Assembly: GCA_023055505.1 (NCBI GenBank)
Contig: JALIRH010000030.1
Coordinates: 8,986,001 to 9,050,000, forward strand
Origin: Callipepla californica brunnescens
Taxonomy: Eukaryota; Chordata; Aves; Galliformes; Odontophoridae
Direction of reading: 5' to 3'
Length of the DNA stretch: 64,000 bases
Below are positions 39,078-54,840 of this stretch, piece by piece. A program made the translations under genes and the position numbers. Under the pieces are notes generated by a model. That model saw only the letters and a list, made by a program, of their open reading frames with translations. It ran no database searches and was not told the origin of the DNA. Numbering within the stretch: position 1 is the first letter of the stretch; each line of letters starts with the position of its first letter.

Positions 39078-41330
39078 TGTCATGGTTTTCTGATTTTTGG
39101 CATTGGTATTCCACATCATAACATCATGTTGTGCATTAAGAGTTAAGGAGTTAATACTCCAGCTCTATGGATTATTGATAATTCCGGGTATACTTGCCTT
39201 AGAACAAGCAAGATGCCCTCCAGTCCAAAATCAACAACCCTCAGCGTCAACAAGATGGTCTCCAATGTGAGCAAGATGCCCTCCAACCCGAAAGGGACAC
39301 TCTCCAGTCTGAATGAGACATCCTCCTGTCTGAACGGTACTCCTTCAGAACTGAGCGAGGTGCCTAGCAGCCACAATAGCCCCTGCCCCTCAGCCAGGTG
39401 GGGGGAAAGGGATAATAGAGTGTATCAGACTGTGTGAATCCGATGGCCTGGCACATCAGAACCACAAAAATATAAGGCATTGGTGGACACTGGTGCATAG
39501 TGCACTCTAATGTCCTCGAGTCACCAAGGGACAGAATTAATCTATATTTCTGGGGTGAATGGGGGTTCCCAAGAGTTTACCATGTTGGAGGATGAAATTA
39601 TCCTCACTGGTAAAGATTGGCAAAAACATCCTGTTGTGACTGGCCCAGGGGCTCCATGTATACTTGCTATTGATTACCTCAAAAGGGGATATTTTAAGGA
39701 TCTCAAGGAGTATCGATGGGCTTTTGGAATAGCTGCTGTGGACACAGATAACATTGAGCAGCGGACTACTTTGCCTGGCCTGTCAGAAGATCCATCTGTT
39801 GTGGGGTTGCTGCAAGTGGAGAAGCAACAGGTACCGATTGCTACAAAAACGGTGCTCAGATGGCAGTACTGCACCAACAGGGATTCCTTGCTCCCCATTC
39901 CTAACTTGATCCATCAGCTAGAGAGCCAGGGAGTGATCAGCAAAACCCACTCACCGTTTAACAGCCCCTTATAGCCAGTGCGTAAAAGCAGTGGAGAATG
40001 GAGGTTGACGGTAGATGTCCGTGGCCTGAATGAAGTCACACCCCCACTGAGTGCTGCTGTGCCAGACATGCTTCAACTCCAGTATGAACTGGAGTCAAAA
40101 GCAGCGAAGTGGTATGCCACCACTGACATTGCTAATGCCTTCTTTTCAATTCCACTGGCCACAGAATGCAGGCCGCAGTTTGCCTTCACCTGGAGGGGCG
40201 TTCAGTACACCTGGAACCGTTTGCCCCAGGGGTGGAAGCACAGCCCAACCATTTGCCATGGGTTGATCCAAACTGCACTGTAACAGGGTGGTGCTCCCGA
40301 GCAACTGCAGTACATAGATGACATTGTTGTGTGGGGCGATGCAGCAGAAGAAGTTTTGGAAAAAGGAGAGCAGATTATCTAAATTCTCCTATGAGCTGGC
40401 TTTGCTATCAAGCGAAGCAAAGTGAAAGGGCCTGCACAAGAAATCCAGTTCCTAGGCATAAAGTGTCAAGATGGACGTCACCACATCCTAGGAAATGTGG
40501 TCGACAAAATCACCAGTATGTCTCCACCCACTAACAAGAAAGAGACGCAGTCTTTTCTGGGTGTAGTGGGCTTTTGGAGAATGCATGTTCCAAACTGCAG
40601 CCTCATTGTGAGCCCCACTCTACAGGTGATGCGGAAGAAGAATGATTTTTTGTGGAGTCCTGAACAGCAGAAGGCCTTTGAGCTAATTAAGCAGGAGGTA
40701 TCCCATGCTGTGGCCCTGGGATCAGTACGGATGGGACAGGATGTAAAGAACATCCTCTACACTGTGGCAAAGAGCCTCTGGGGAGACCCGAGGCCGACCC
40801 CTGGGATTTTGGAGCAGAGAGTACAGGGGTTCAGAGGAGTGCTACGCTCCAACTGAGAAGGAGATTTTGGCAGCATACGAGGGGGCTCGGGCTGCTTCTG
40901 AAGTAATTGGCACTGAGACACAGCTTTTCCTGGCACCTCGACTGCCAGTGCTGAAATGGATGTTCCCTCCACCCATCATGCTACTGATGCCACTTGAAGT
41001 GGATTGCGCTGATTACACAGTGAACTCAGATGGAGAACCTCAGCCAGACAGGAATCCTAGAAGTTATCATGGACTGGCCTGAAAGCAAGAAATCTGGAAC
41101 CAGTTCGTGAACGGTTAACAGTCACATAGTTGCTCATGTGGCCAAGAGTCGAGCTGCTGAAAACAGAAAAGTAACCATCACGTAGATCGAGCTGCGAAAA
41201 TCGATGTGGCTCAAATAGACATGGACTGGCAGAACAAAGGAGAGTTATTTTTACTTCAGTGTGCCCAAGAGACCTCAGGCTGTCAAGGAAATGATGTGAC
41301 CTATTAGTGGGCTAGAGAACAAGGGAAGGA
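39078..41330 (+). mobile_element. Deleted ERV-L provirus (copy C)
   Basis: It has the same U3-to-heptad-repeat fusion as copy B. Protease and its C-terminal half lie at about 39430-39970 and RT from 39978. YIDD is intact (about 40312). Nonsense codons include TAA at about 40280 and others near 40380-40392. Unlike copy B it keeps the RT connection 40579-40903. RNase H is largely deleted and the copy ends in the integrase HHCC region, where TAG replaces a Lys codon (about 41305). Confidence 0.9.
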
Positions 41331-41756
41331 TACAAGATGTATGGGAACTGTTGAATCACGGCCTGAACCACTGATTGATCACCTGAGGCAATCCCTGAGT
41401 CAGCTGTAGGAGCACAACTGAGTGTGATTGGAAGGGGTGGAGTTTGACTCCACCTCTCCCAAGACCCCATTTAAGGGCTGACCAGCAGCAGGGAAGGATC
41501 TCTTGTTGGAGATCCCTCCCTACTGGAGTTATTGGCGAGCCTCTTCCATCATCAAGGTGAGCCATTTTCTTTTACTGTTTGTTTGTATACCATCTACTTA
41601 AGCCTCCCAAAAATATACCATCTTTCGCACTATTTCCTTGAGTGCTTTCCTTGGGGTTATTTGCCCTACACATGAGGATACATAAAATGTATGAGTATAC
41701 ATACAAAGGGTTCAGTAAGCAGATCACTGTAGCTATGAGGAAACTCAGAGACCAGG
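41331..41756. other. Repeat-like tail of copy C, unidentified
   Basis: Paralogue of 13041-13465, with the same perfect 8-bp hairpin at 41436-41454. Confidence 0.4.
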
Positions 41757-42475
41757 TGTCACGCCCCAATATAAAGGAGGGAGATGAGGTTCTTTGATTA
41801 TGTGTATACCCGATGGCGAGATTAAGACACAACGGGTCACATGTTAGCCCAACCAGTTTATTACAATTACTGGTTGCTGAGGGATATGGGGAAGGGAAGG
41901 TGAGCGATAGGAAAGGAATAAAAAGCAAGGAGTCTTGATAGAAAGCAAGTGAGATAGAATCACCACCGTGGGCCCAACAAGGTTCATAGTCTCAGGAACT
42001 CGTCTGGTCACCACGGGGGATGGGAGATGGCAGCAAGCAGGCCTCAGGCTCCATCTTCAGGAGTTCTCCTCAAAGATTTTTCTTTGGGAGTTCTTCTCCA
42101 GGAATTCTTCTCTTCTCCTCAAACCCTTGGTTCAGTGAAGGCATTTTATCCCCATTTCTCAGGAGGTTATTTTCCTTTTCTCTTGGTTTGTGTGACATGT
42201 CTGGCCTAACAGATAAGCCAGCAGTGGATGTTGCCTTCATTGCCATGCAGGAGCATTGTTGTCATTTTGTGGTGGTCAGCTTCTCCAAGCCGTACCCCCC
42301 GGAAAAGTCAATGTGCCCCTATTTCTGCTTATCTTTATAAGCATAAGCAGAGACAATGAGGCACCATAACACCCATCTGGATAACCAGCAGTTATCAGTC
42401 AGAGCCTTGTCACCAGAAAAGGCCTTACGAAGCCAGCTTTGAGACAAAAGAAAGGAAAACAGTTTCTGTCTGTCA
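41757..42475 (-). repeat. Antisense solo LTR of the tRNA-Ser provirus family
   Basis: Paralogue of 13466-14183. It runs from the complement of the LTR end (tgtcacgccccaatataaag) to the complement of the LTR start (ttctgtctgtca). Confidence 0.82.
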
Positions 42476-43014
42476 CCGATCCTGATGATGCTGAGGCAAC
42501 TGAAGTTCCTTGGAGGCATCTAAACCAACTCAAGGTTGCTAAAAATATGTTGCCACTCTGCCATTAGCTCCTTGTCAGCAGTCTCAGTCTATTGCATATT
42601 AGGCAGCTCTCTTTCAGTGAGATGAATCCCATCCTTCCATGTTCAACAATGCCACCTCAAATTAATCACTACAATGGAAGAAGGAAGGGTTTGTGAGACA
42701 TGCAGGAGTGCAGGGCCAGTGCGTGGCCATCCTGCTGAATGAAATGCATCAAGAGCTTTCAGAGCCACCTCCACATTTGATTTTGCCTCTGTCTAATGCA
42801 TGCCATTTCCTGCTTCACCAGCCCTCACAAACAAACACCTCACTTCGTGCCCTCTATGATCTCTTCAGTGACGGCTCTTGGCAGGGCCCGCTAACACCCT
42901 CACATACTTGGGCTGTGCTTCTGACTTCAGGTTTTTAAAAGGCTTGCTCAAATGTTCAGGATCTGCAGTTCAGGAACGTGGCCGTTCAGTTCCACCTGTC
43001 ACCAGTAGTTCTCA
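42476..43014. other. Spacer, nothing recognised
   Basis: Paralogue of 14184-14690. No supported gene or repeat. Confidence 0.5.
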
Positions 43015-43435
43015 CTAAACCATGTCCCTCAAGACAGCATCTAAATGTTCCTTGAACACCTCCAGGGTCAGCGACTCCTCCACCTCCCTGGGCAGCCCAT
43101 TCCAGTGCCTGAGCACTCTTTTGGAGAACTGTTTCCTATGTCTGGTCTGAGTCGCCCCTGGTGTAATTTGAAGCCATTCCCTTTCATCCTATCACTAGTT
43201 ACATGACAGAAGGCTGAACCCCAGCTCACCACAGCCTCCCTTCAGGTAGTTATAGAGAGCAATAAGGTCTCCCCTGAGCCTCCTCTTCTCCAGACTTAAC
43301 AATCCCAGCTCCCTCAACTACTCCTCGTAAGGCCTGTGCTCAAGACCCTCACCAGCTTTGTTGCCCTTGACATTCCAGCGCCTTGATGTCTTTCTTGCAG
43401 TGAAGGGCCCAACGTTGAACACACTCATACTTGCT
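43015..43435 (-). mobile_element. CR1 3' end, antisense
   Basis: Paralogue of 14695-15125, with the same canonical CR1 tail wording in complement. Confidence 0.88.
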
Positions 43436-44545
43436 TTCCTCCTTGAAACTGTATGTGGGAGATTTCTTCTGGAAAAGTTCCCACCAGATATTTCTTTTTT
43501 TGTCTTCTGTTTGTTTTTTTCACTGGAGAAGTTTTACAGAGACACCAAGACATTGGTTTTTCCTGGTGTTCCAGACCTGTCTAAACAGAATTCAGAAGTT
43601 GGGTGCAGTTCACAAAAAAAGTCCCTCTTCTGTAATGTTTGCTCTCTTTTTGTACCTTCCTGTTAAATTCAGAATTTGTTTCTATGGTTTTTAACTTTGA
43701 AGATGAGTGTGCTGCTGGGCATTCAACCTGCAAAAGCTCCTCCAGGGACTTCAAAATGTTCTGTCAGCACTCTTACACAGCTGAACCTCGGGGTGTTGAG
43801 TTTGGCATGACACTTCATGAACAGTTTGATTGATATACAGAAGAATGATATAGGTGTGTTGTACCCTTATTTCTCCCAAGGAATGACTTTTGGTGTGTCT
43901 GAGGTAATTGTAGCTTTTATATGACTTCTGTCACTACAATTATGATGAATGATGGAAAAAATATATATCTCTATTTTTACTTGATTGTATGCAGGAAATT
44001 GAAACCCTTCTCTAGGATAACTGATCAGACAATAAAGAATTTAAAGTTTTACTTATCTTCATAACCAAAAGTCTTCTCGGTGATCTCATCTGACATTGGG
44101 CACCTACTGTGTGCTTGCCCAAATATCTTTTCTCGTCAACAGAGAGAAATCATTTATCTACGCTCAGTTGCCTTGGCCTGCTTTGTCTGTCAACAGTGTC
44201 TTGCTACAGGTGGGCTCCCATACGTCCTGGGTCATAGTCCCCAATCCCACACATGGGCATGAGATACACCAGAGCATAGTGAAGGCAGCAGCCACCTCTT
44301 TGTTGGTAACTGAATCAACTCCTGGGTCAAGATGATAGGCAATAATCAAAACAGATGTAGAAGAAAATCTCCGTGTAAAAGTTTTGTAATAAATAACTCT
44401 TCCTTTATGGCAGTTTTGGAGGTTGTCTCTGAGTCCTCATGATTAATTTTCCACTAGACATATTCACATAGCCGCAAAATAATGACATTTACGTTTGGTA
44501 TAAATGCGGATTTTCACAACCATATTAAATATATTTGTATATGTT
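43436..44545. other. AT-rich spacer, nothing recognised
   Basis: Paralogue of 15126-16236. No supported gene or RNA. Confidence 0.5.
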
Positions 44546-45520
44546 ACAGTTGGAAGTGAGTCTCAGAGATCATCTAGACCAACATCCTGACTATTTCAGG
44601 ACTAACCAAAAGTTAAAGGACATAAAGGCAATATCCAAATGTCTCTTAAACTCCAGATGTCATGGCACAGCAGCCTCTCAAGGAAAAATTTCCAGTATCT
44701 ACATTATAGCAGTGTGTTGGAAGATGAAAGAGAAGTGCTGGGGGAACAGGCAGAAGTGACTACCAAACCACGCTCTCTCATCTTTGAAAGATCTTGGAGA
44801 ATGGGAGAGGTGCTTGGAGACTGGAGGATAGCCAGTGTAACACCAGTCTTCAAAATGGGCAGGAAGGACAAGCCATGAAAATACACGATGATCAGCCTCG
44901 CCTCCGTCCCTGGAAAGGTGATGGAACAACTTGTTTTGGATGCCATCTCCAAGCAATTGGAAGAGAAGAAGATCATTGGGAGTGGTCAGCACGGCATCCC
45001 CAAGGGGAAATCATGCTTGACCATCGTGGTGAAATTCTACCTAGTTATCAGTGGCTGGGCATATGAGTAGAGATTGGCGGATGTTGTGCTCCTGGACTTC
45101 AGAAAGGCTTTTGACACTGTCTCCCACAGCATCCTTGTAATGAGGCCCCAGGAAGTATGGGATAGTTGAATGGAGAGTGAGGTGGATTGAGAACTGGCTG
45201 AGTGGCAGAGCTCAGACGGTTGTCATCAGCGGGGCAGAGTCTAGTTGGAGGCGTGTAGCTGGTGGTGTTCCTTAGAGGTTGGTGCTGTGCCTGCTCTTCT
45301 TCAGCATCTTCATCAGTGACCTGCATATAGGCACAGAGGGCACCATCAGAAAGTACAAAGCTGGGAGGAGTGGCTGCCATAGCAGAAAGCTGTGCCACCA
45401 TTCTGTAAGGCTTGGACAGAGTGCGGAGTTGGGCAGAGTGGAACGTGGTGAGGTTCAACAAGAGCAAGTGTAGAGTCCTGCACCTGGGAAGAAATAATGG
45501 CACAAAATGTTGAAAACACA
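44546..45520 (+). mobile_element. CR1 fragments: antisense tail piece, then sense RT
   Basis: 44546-44665 is the diverged antisense tail. 44785-45520 is the sense RT fragment with SGQHGIPKGKSCLTIVV and VVLLDFRKAFDTVSHSIL. It is the paralogue of 16237-17215 and is degenerate. Confidence 0.75.
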
Positions 45521-45589
45521 AAATGGTCAGAACACTTCTTGGGGAATCCTGAAAGGAATGGGGAAACACATGAGCAATGCTGTAGGTCA

Positions 45590-46900
45590 GGAATTAATTG
45601 AATGCAGCTGAAATGTAAATCATCTCACCTCTTGCCTCAGCAACTGTTTCCTGTTGCTGGGGATTACACAGCCTCCCAGCTGCTTGCTTCTTCCCCACAA
45701 ATTTCCCTTGCTGCTTTGTGTTCCTCCAACCCCCAGGGCTCTGTTTTACCTCTCCTACACCACACCAGGCCTCTGCTCCCTGAGATGGAGGAAGCAGCGC
45801 TTTGCAGTACTGCAAGAATCATCTCCTTGCAGCTTGCTGGGGGGACTCAGGGATCCTACAGAGAAATTCACAGCTCCAGAGGACATGGGCAGGCTCCTGC
45901 TGGCTTCACCAGCTCACCAAAATCAACCTGCGCTTCCTGCAAACTGACCTCAGGAGCTTGAGCTGAGCCAGGCATATGTGGTGGCCGTTCTTCAGGAGGT
46001 CTTGTGGACACTTTCCCAAGGCCAAAGCAAAGACCTTCAAGCTCAGAAAAGAGGCAAGCATGCACTGGAGAGCACTCTGAAACCTCTGTGCTGCGGGGAT
46101 AAGCTGCTTGTGCACCCTGTGGGTTTGCACTGCCTTCTGCTCCCACCACCTCCTGAGACATGGGATGCTGCACTTAGGAGAAACAAGCTCAGTTTTTTGT
46201 AGATCCAGTGGAGCCAAGCAAAGCTTGGTGTCTCACAGCTGCTTTAAGCTCCTGAATAAACTTTTTGGAAGATGAGTAGAAGCAGTGTGCAGCACTGTGA
46301 GAAAGGATGACATTGCTTGCGTGAAAGAAATGCTTCCCTGTGATGAAAGCAGTGGACTGGAGACATCAGCAAAATCAAACTTCCTTGTACCATTCCTCAA
46401 TCCACAAGTGGTCTTTTATTTTTAGAACAAAAAGCAAGACTACAGTGACAAAAGCTCCAGAACAACTCTCCTACTTTATTCACCCCCTTCCCCTTCAACT
46501 ACAGGTTATTTTCAGAAAACTTCCACAAGCCACGTTACTGCTCTCCTGACCCTTGTATTTCATTCCTCAGTGCACTCAGAAACTTTTAAGAGCAGAACAT
46601 GCACACAGACACACAGAGCAACCAGACACAGCTGATGTTCCTTTGAAGATGATTTCAAAATTCTGATTGCAGGAAGAGGAGAGGAGAGAAGCAGATATGG
46701 TGAGAGAATATATTTCCTTAGCAAGGAAAGGTGATCTGAAACTCCTGGGATAATTCCCTTCTGTAGAGTGTTTCAGCAAAGTCATCTCCCTTGTAAACTC
46801 TTCCTGCAAATGGAGCATTCCCATGAGAAATGAGAAGTCAGCCCTGAGAGAAATTCTTCCTGCAGCACAGACGCTTGCAGGGCATTCCCCTCACGAGCAC
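45590..46900 (-). other. ZK4 downstream block (inverted)
   Basis: Paralogue of 17280-18620. The minus-strand poly(A) signal is at 46475-46480 (tttatt on plus). Frame 46173-45868 (-) is the related peptide of unknown meaning. Confidence 0.55.
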
Positions 46901-47108
46901 TGGGCAACATTCAGTGTGGACAGAGCTCTGGATGAAGCTCTTCCTGCGGTGCTGGCATTTCTGTGGCCCCTGCCCTGAGTGGATCCCTTTCTATTCGATC
47001 ATGTTGGTGCAGTGGTTGGAGCTCTTCCTGCATTTCGTGCAAGGGAACTGTGTGGTTCATCACCACACACAGCCACAGTGGGTAACCAGGCTGTGGCTCT
47101 GGTTGAAG

Positions 47109-49223
<2,115 letters not shown>

Positions 49224-50205
49224 CTGCAAAAACAAGGGAAATGTCAGCAGAGCTGTGACTGAATGCAGCAGTCCCTGTCCAACCCCTGCCCACACCAAAC
49301 CATCTGTACGGAGCCGCCTGGGGCGTGGCACAACACCCTGCACAGAAAGGCAATGAGCAACAGCACTCTTAGCACTCTGGCTAAATGACAGTAATCATCA
49401 CAAAGCTATCACAGTCTGGGGGGCTGAAAGAACTCACAGCTGAGAGTTGAACAGTGTGGGACTAAATGCAAAGCACGACAAGGGGACAGTCATCGCAAAA
49501 CAGAGAGCAGGTCGAGGTCACACCTTAGCAGAGATCCTTCACCCCCTTTTGTCCAGACACCTTGCAGATACTGATCTGCTGTAAGAGACTCACGCTTAGT
49601 TTGGAGCTTTGTGACCTTCCCTAAGGTTATGTCTGAGACTGTGCTCATACGATTCTTTACACACAAAGCCGAGAAGAATTCTGGGACCAGAACTGGATCC
49701 AGGTCCATAAAGGCTCCGTATTTCTGTGGGTTCTGGAGTTGACATAGACAGGGGGACCACTCTGGACTTCATGACTCAATGGGAGGGGCTCCTGTAGTTG
49801 TGTGTGTAATCCAATCTTGTTAAGACACTGTTAAATCAGTACTGCAAATGTGTTGTCTATCAATAAATATAGTCCTGCTTCTCTGTAGCTTTGGATCTCA
49901 TATTCTATTGGGATCCATCTGTGACAAACTGTCAAAGTCACGAGGGGCCACACAAGGAAGTAAGGGGAGAGGTGTTACGCGCAAAATGCCAGGTTTTGAA
50001 ACTGCATATGAAGGAAAGGAGAACAGAAATAGACATAAATAGGGAACAGAACCTAAATTTGAAATCACATCTCTAACACTGAAGTAATTAATCATGGCCA
50101 AATAAAGTAATAAAATAACTAAGCATTAACCATAGCCATTCCATGAGACACCGTTCATCATCAGCCTCCTGGTGTTACCTTCTATCTGACTGTAGCATTC
50201 CAGAA
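49224..50205 (-). other. ZK4 upstream block (intron 1, proximal part)
   Basis: Paralogue of 20584-21556, with the 72-codon frame 49708-49490 open. An empty provirus target site (gtagcattccagaaagaag) lies at about 50192-50210. Confidence 0.5.
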
Positions 50206-50770
50206 AGAAGGTAAAAGTCACAGGAAATATTTCAGCTCCTGTACAGACCATGAACATTCTTATCATGGCCGATCCCTCTTTTTATCCTCCATTTCTCTTG
50301 CCTATGTGAAAGCTCCCATTCTAGCGTGCCAGGCAAGAGTCTCCTCAGTTGTCTATCTCCTCACGGAGATGAGTACCACACAAAAGGGTGTTAATTGGCA
50401 GCTTGTCTCTCTTTCGTTGCCCCAGGACATGCCCATCTGCTTGTCCCTTAGACAAAGGCTTTCACAACCCTTGGCCAGGACTAGCTTGGACAAGTTTGGA
50501 CATGTTCATCAGCAGACTTTGAGGCAATGGGATAAAATAATAGTCTCTAGCAAGGTATCCCCCTTGCACCCGGCATGTGAGCGCAGTGCTGAATAACCTT
50601 ACCTGCCTTATCACCTCACTCTTGGTTATAGAGCCGAAACAAAACCCTTGGGACACGTTCGCACAGCAATGACCGCCCAGTCCCCAGTACTTCAGGGGCT
50701 GACACAGTGGCAATTCCCCGCTTATTAGAGGCTTTCCATTAAGATCCAAAAAAGAATGCACCAGGTATTT
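50206..50770. other. P2 left outer arm
   Basis: Paralogue of 26957-27649, with a deletion near 50630 and a local rearrangement at 50740-50775. The 122-codon frame seen in P1 is shifted here. Confidence 0.55.
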
Positions 50771-50779
50771 TGAATCTTA

Positions 50780-51440
50780 CAGGAATCCACGCGTGCAGAG
50801 CTGCGCAGCAAGGTCCTCTTGTGCGGTCCAGAGGGAGAACTGCAGTCCCAGCTGCGCTGTATCACAGAGGTACAAGCGGGCAGCAGAGCACGCTGACCTC
50901 CTGTGCTCACTTCCTCCCTGTCCCAGCTCCAAGCCCTTCGTGTGCCCCTCTCTGCCCAACCCGGGCTGCAACACGCCTGCAAAGTGTTCCTGCTGTCGTT
51001 GCAGCCCACCTGGCCCAGCAAAGCTGCCGTGCCGGGCAGCACATGGAGCCGGGACCAGGGTCCCACCCGGTGCTGCTGGCAGCGTGTGCTCCTCTGCACG
51101 AACCACGAAGGGCACCTACCTTGGGTGCAGAGCAGGCTGCTCCCAGCTCTGTTGCAGGCAACCGGGCTCCTTGGAGTCGCGCAGAGCACAGGATGCCGAG
51201 TGCCCTCAGCCCGGAGCTGGCCGCAGGACGGCCTTGGTGCACCTCCTGCCACCGCGGTGCTGCCCGGATGGCTTCCAGCCAGGCTCTGGCTGCTTCAGCA
51301 CAGGCTCAGGTGCCACAGCGAGCACGCCCCGAGCCGGCTGCCAGGCCTCGGGCAGTTTCACTGCTCATTCTCAGCTCACATCTGCTCCTGGGGACAGGAG
51401 GAGGGGTGGGAGGGAGGGGAGAGGGAAGAAGGGTGTGGGC
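50780..51440 (-). promoter_or_regulatory. GC-rich block: probable promoter and non-coding exon 1 of ZK4
   Basis: Paralogue of 27650-28350. On minus the donor CCCAAG|GTAGGT ends the exon at 51120 and points to ZK4, giving a 1.9-kb intron 1. Overlapping long frames on both strands reflect composition. Confidence 0.58.
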
Positions 51441-54440
51441 TGTGTTTTGTTATGCTAATGAAGCATTGCTTTCTGCATTGTCATTGCTTCCTATGCTGGG
51501 GACATTTACACATCCATGTGCTCAGGCATCACTATATTCCAGGCCTTGCTTTCCTTTTACTCCTCTCAGCCATCAGCATGATTCAGCATGAAGCAGTCAC
51601 CGGCTGCCCTGCTCTAGAGGACAGCATCAACCTGCAGCTGAGAGAGTTCTTGTCCTAACCACTTCTCGTTGTTTCTCTGTTAGGTCTTCTTTTGAAGGTG
51701 TGAGCATGCTTAAGCACACTGCTGTTAGACGGACTGCTCTGATGTTCACTGGTGTATATCTACAGAATTTAAGGCCACCCAGAAGGAACTGCTCTCAGGG
51801 TACTTGGGAGTTTATATACAGGTGATATTGGTTGGTTTCCTTAGCCATAGGGATTAATACATTAGTTTAAGAACCGATATATTAGTATTGCAAAAAGAAT
51901 GCATATGTGCTACTTCTAAGCCTTTCCATTTCAGCTTTTGTGGGTGAACAGTCTTGTTTTCCCTCAGTAATTCTGCACTGGGAACATAATTAAATTTTAT
52001 TTTCTGCCTCAATGGTTTTGCCTCACAAGAAGCACTGGAGTCACAATAGAATACTGTTTTGCCTCAAAACATGTCACCACATTTTGATCAGGTTCCACAT
52101 ACACTGTTTTTAAAAGTGGTGCACTGTGGTCTCATAATCAATGGGAATCTTCCAAAGTGGATGCAAGTGAGTCAGAGGTTTCAGGGATGAAGCTGATGGT
52201 TGAAAAAGGGAAGAAGTCAGTGGGCACTAGACCCTGAATACCACTGAGCATGCCCAAAGGGACATTAGCACATACTGTGAGACCTTGAAAAAGAAGGGCT
52301 ATGTATGCCAGCGTACAGCAGATGTATGTCTGAACGGTTCAAATGCTGAACCTGAACTCTGAGAGGGTGCGCTTGCTTGTCAAGACGCCCAGTGCGCACC
52401 GTGAGGAATAAAGGGATGCTGCTTTCTAACATCACACTGAGTGATTCTCAGGGAGCTCCCCCCAATCCAGGCTCCATCGGGACCAGCTGCATGTTCCCTG
52501 CATTGCAGCAATGCATTCCTTTTTACTGCCCCTGCGAAAGCGTGACAGAAGCTTGTCACGTATGGAGAGTAAGGGTGAGGGGATCCCCAAGTAGCACCCC
52601 ACATGCAGTAATGGAGATGACCCATGTGTGCAACGGGTTCTTTTTCCCAGAAATAACGTGGTGAGGGGCTTGCTTGAGAGAAGCCCACCAAGAGAAATGG
52701 GGTTTGAGTAGTACTTGAGAGATTCAGGACCCCCCGGGCAACACATCTTCCTGAAAGTAAGGTGGTGAGGGTGTGCTTGAGAGATTCCAGACCCCCAGGA
52801 GAAACTGAAGAGCTAGGGCTATTGGGAACTGTGTTGTGTTATGGCTGCCGGCATTGTGATGTTGTCTGTGAACGTGGGTATGAGTAGTACTGTGAGGGTG
52901 CCAAGCGTGTCATTTTTTTCCTCTCTCTGTGGTGTGTGTATGTGGCAGGTCTGCAGAGTGTGTTAAGCTTTGCTTTTTACTTTTGTAGCTGCAGCAGTGT
53001 GTGCGTTACAGTGTGTGAAGGCAGTTTGTACATTCCAGACATTCCAGACATGGAGGAGTTGGCTGTGGGAGGAACTGCAGAGGAAACTTGTTGAAAATTG
53101 TAATAGTTGGTAGACTAGACAAATGATTAAAATAACTTGTGGAAACCTGGGGTCTGTGGAAAAACAACAACCAAAGTTCCCATTTTGTTGGGAGAAATTG
53201 GTTATGACTCTCCCTGGAGGAATTTGGTGTACAACCATGCCATGAGGGAGTTGGAAGAATCCATTTCCTACCAGTGTGAGGAGGGACAATTGTCCATCAT
53301 AAAGTGTATTTAGATGAAAGTGTATTCAGACTGTTGTGATGGTTGCAGTTTGCACCAGCCAAGATAGATGAAGACTGGAAAGAGAAACAATTGTGTCTCC
53401 ACCCCCTCCCTCCCTGGGCAGTTCCCAGAGCGCTCAGAGAAAGACCCTGGGGCAGAGACACTGCAAACTCCTGTTGTGAAATGCTGTGTTACCTGGCGCT
53501 TGGGCAGGAACACATTGGAAGCAAGAATGTCCTTGTCTGCAGAGATCTAGGATACCCAATATACCAGTGTTAGCATTGGAAGCCTCTGGGGCTGGAGAGG
53601 AGACTGAAATTTGTTTTTTGTTTTTACCAGGGGCATCAGAGTCCATAATTAGTCGAGACTGGTTGGAGCAATTATAGGGAAAAGTAAAATTGTAGAATGG
53701 TGTCTTTTGTAGACAGGACAGGTGTGTGGAAGACCAAAGAGTGCTGAGCCATTTTTAATGATGAAACTTTGGAAAAAAAAATAAAGAGAGGGAGGCTAGG
53801 GAAAGGCAAAAGCCAAGGAAGGCACAGGAGGGAACAGAGAGGAAATGGAGAAAGCAAAGGCAAGAAAGGACAAGGAGTAGAGACAGGAAATAATTGGTGT
53901 TGATCATAGTGCAGGGAACTGAAAGAGGGATGATGAAAAAATTAGAGCGGCCCAGGGAGAGAGGGGGTGGTGACACAATTGTTTCTCTTTCCAGTCTTCA
54001 TCTATCTTGGCTGGTGCAAACTGCAACGATCACAACAGTCTGAATAAACTTTCTTCTAAATACACTTCCATCTAATTACACTTTACGATGGACAATTGTC
54101 CCTCCTCACATTGCTAGGTAATGGAGTCTGCCAAATCCCTCAAGGCATGGTTGTACACCAAATTCCTCCAGGGAGAGTCATAACCAATTTCCCCCAAACA
54201 AAATGGGGGAACTTTTGTTGCTTCTAGTGAGGCAAAACCATTGAGGCAGAAAATAAAATACAGTTATGTTCCCAGTGCAGAATTCCTGAGGGAAAACAAG
54301 ACTGTCCACCCAGAAAAGCTGAAATGGAAAGCTTTAGAAGTATCACATATGCGTTCTTTTTCCTAAACTAATATATTGGTTCTTGAACTAATGTATTAAT
54401 CCATATTGCTAAAAAAACACAGCCCATGTCCTTTTTTTCC
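51441..54440. repeat. Centre of palindrome P2 (long left arm, loop, short right arm)
   Basis: The left arm up to about 53415 corresponds in reverse to the right arm of P1, and the short right arm (53955-54440) to the left arm of P1. The loop 53417-53953 is the complement of the P1 loop 28775-29307. The left arm has about 420 bp (52233-52655) that P1 lacks. The inner frames have no recognised domain. Confidence 0.8.
52276..52547 (+). repeat. LTR-like insertion in the P2 left arm
   Basis: It starts TGTGAGACC and ends GCGTGACA, with ggaataaaggg near 52406 as a possible poly(A) signal followed by a CA-rich downstream part. It lies within the 420-bp segment missing from P1. About 272 bp is short for an LTR. 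No target duplication is evident. Confidence 0.45.
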
Positions 54441-54740
54441 CTTTACACGACCACCCCTCCTCCTGTCCCCGGGAGCAGATGTGAGCTGAGAATGAGCAGT
54501 GAAAGTGCCCGAGGCCTGGCAGCCGGCTCGGGGCGTGCTCGCTGTGGCACCTGAGCCTGTGCTGAAGCAGCCAGAGCCTGGCTGGAAGCCATCCGGGCAG
54601 CACCGCGGTGGCAGGAGGTGCACCAAGGCCGTCCTGCGGCCAGCTCCGCGCTGAGGGCACTCGGCATCCTGTGCTCTGCGCGACTCCAAGGAGCCCGGTT
54701 GCCTGCAACAGAGCTGGGAGCAGCCTGCTCTGCACCCAAG
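54441..54740 (+). promoter_or_regulatory. GC-rich block: probable promoter and non-coding exon 1 of ZK5
   Basis: It keeps the CpG-rich text and the CCCAAG|GTAGGT donor (exon end 54740). With the acceptor before 56316 this gives a 1.6-kb intron 1. Confidence 0.58.
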
Positions 54741-54840
54741 GTAGGTGCCCTTCGTGGTTCGTGCAGAGGAGCACACGCTGCCAGCAGCACCGGGTGGGAC
54801 CCTGGTCCCGGCTCCATGTGCTGCTCGGCTCGGCAGATTG

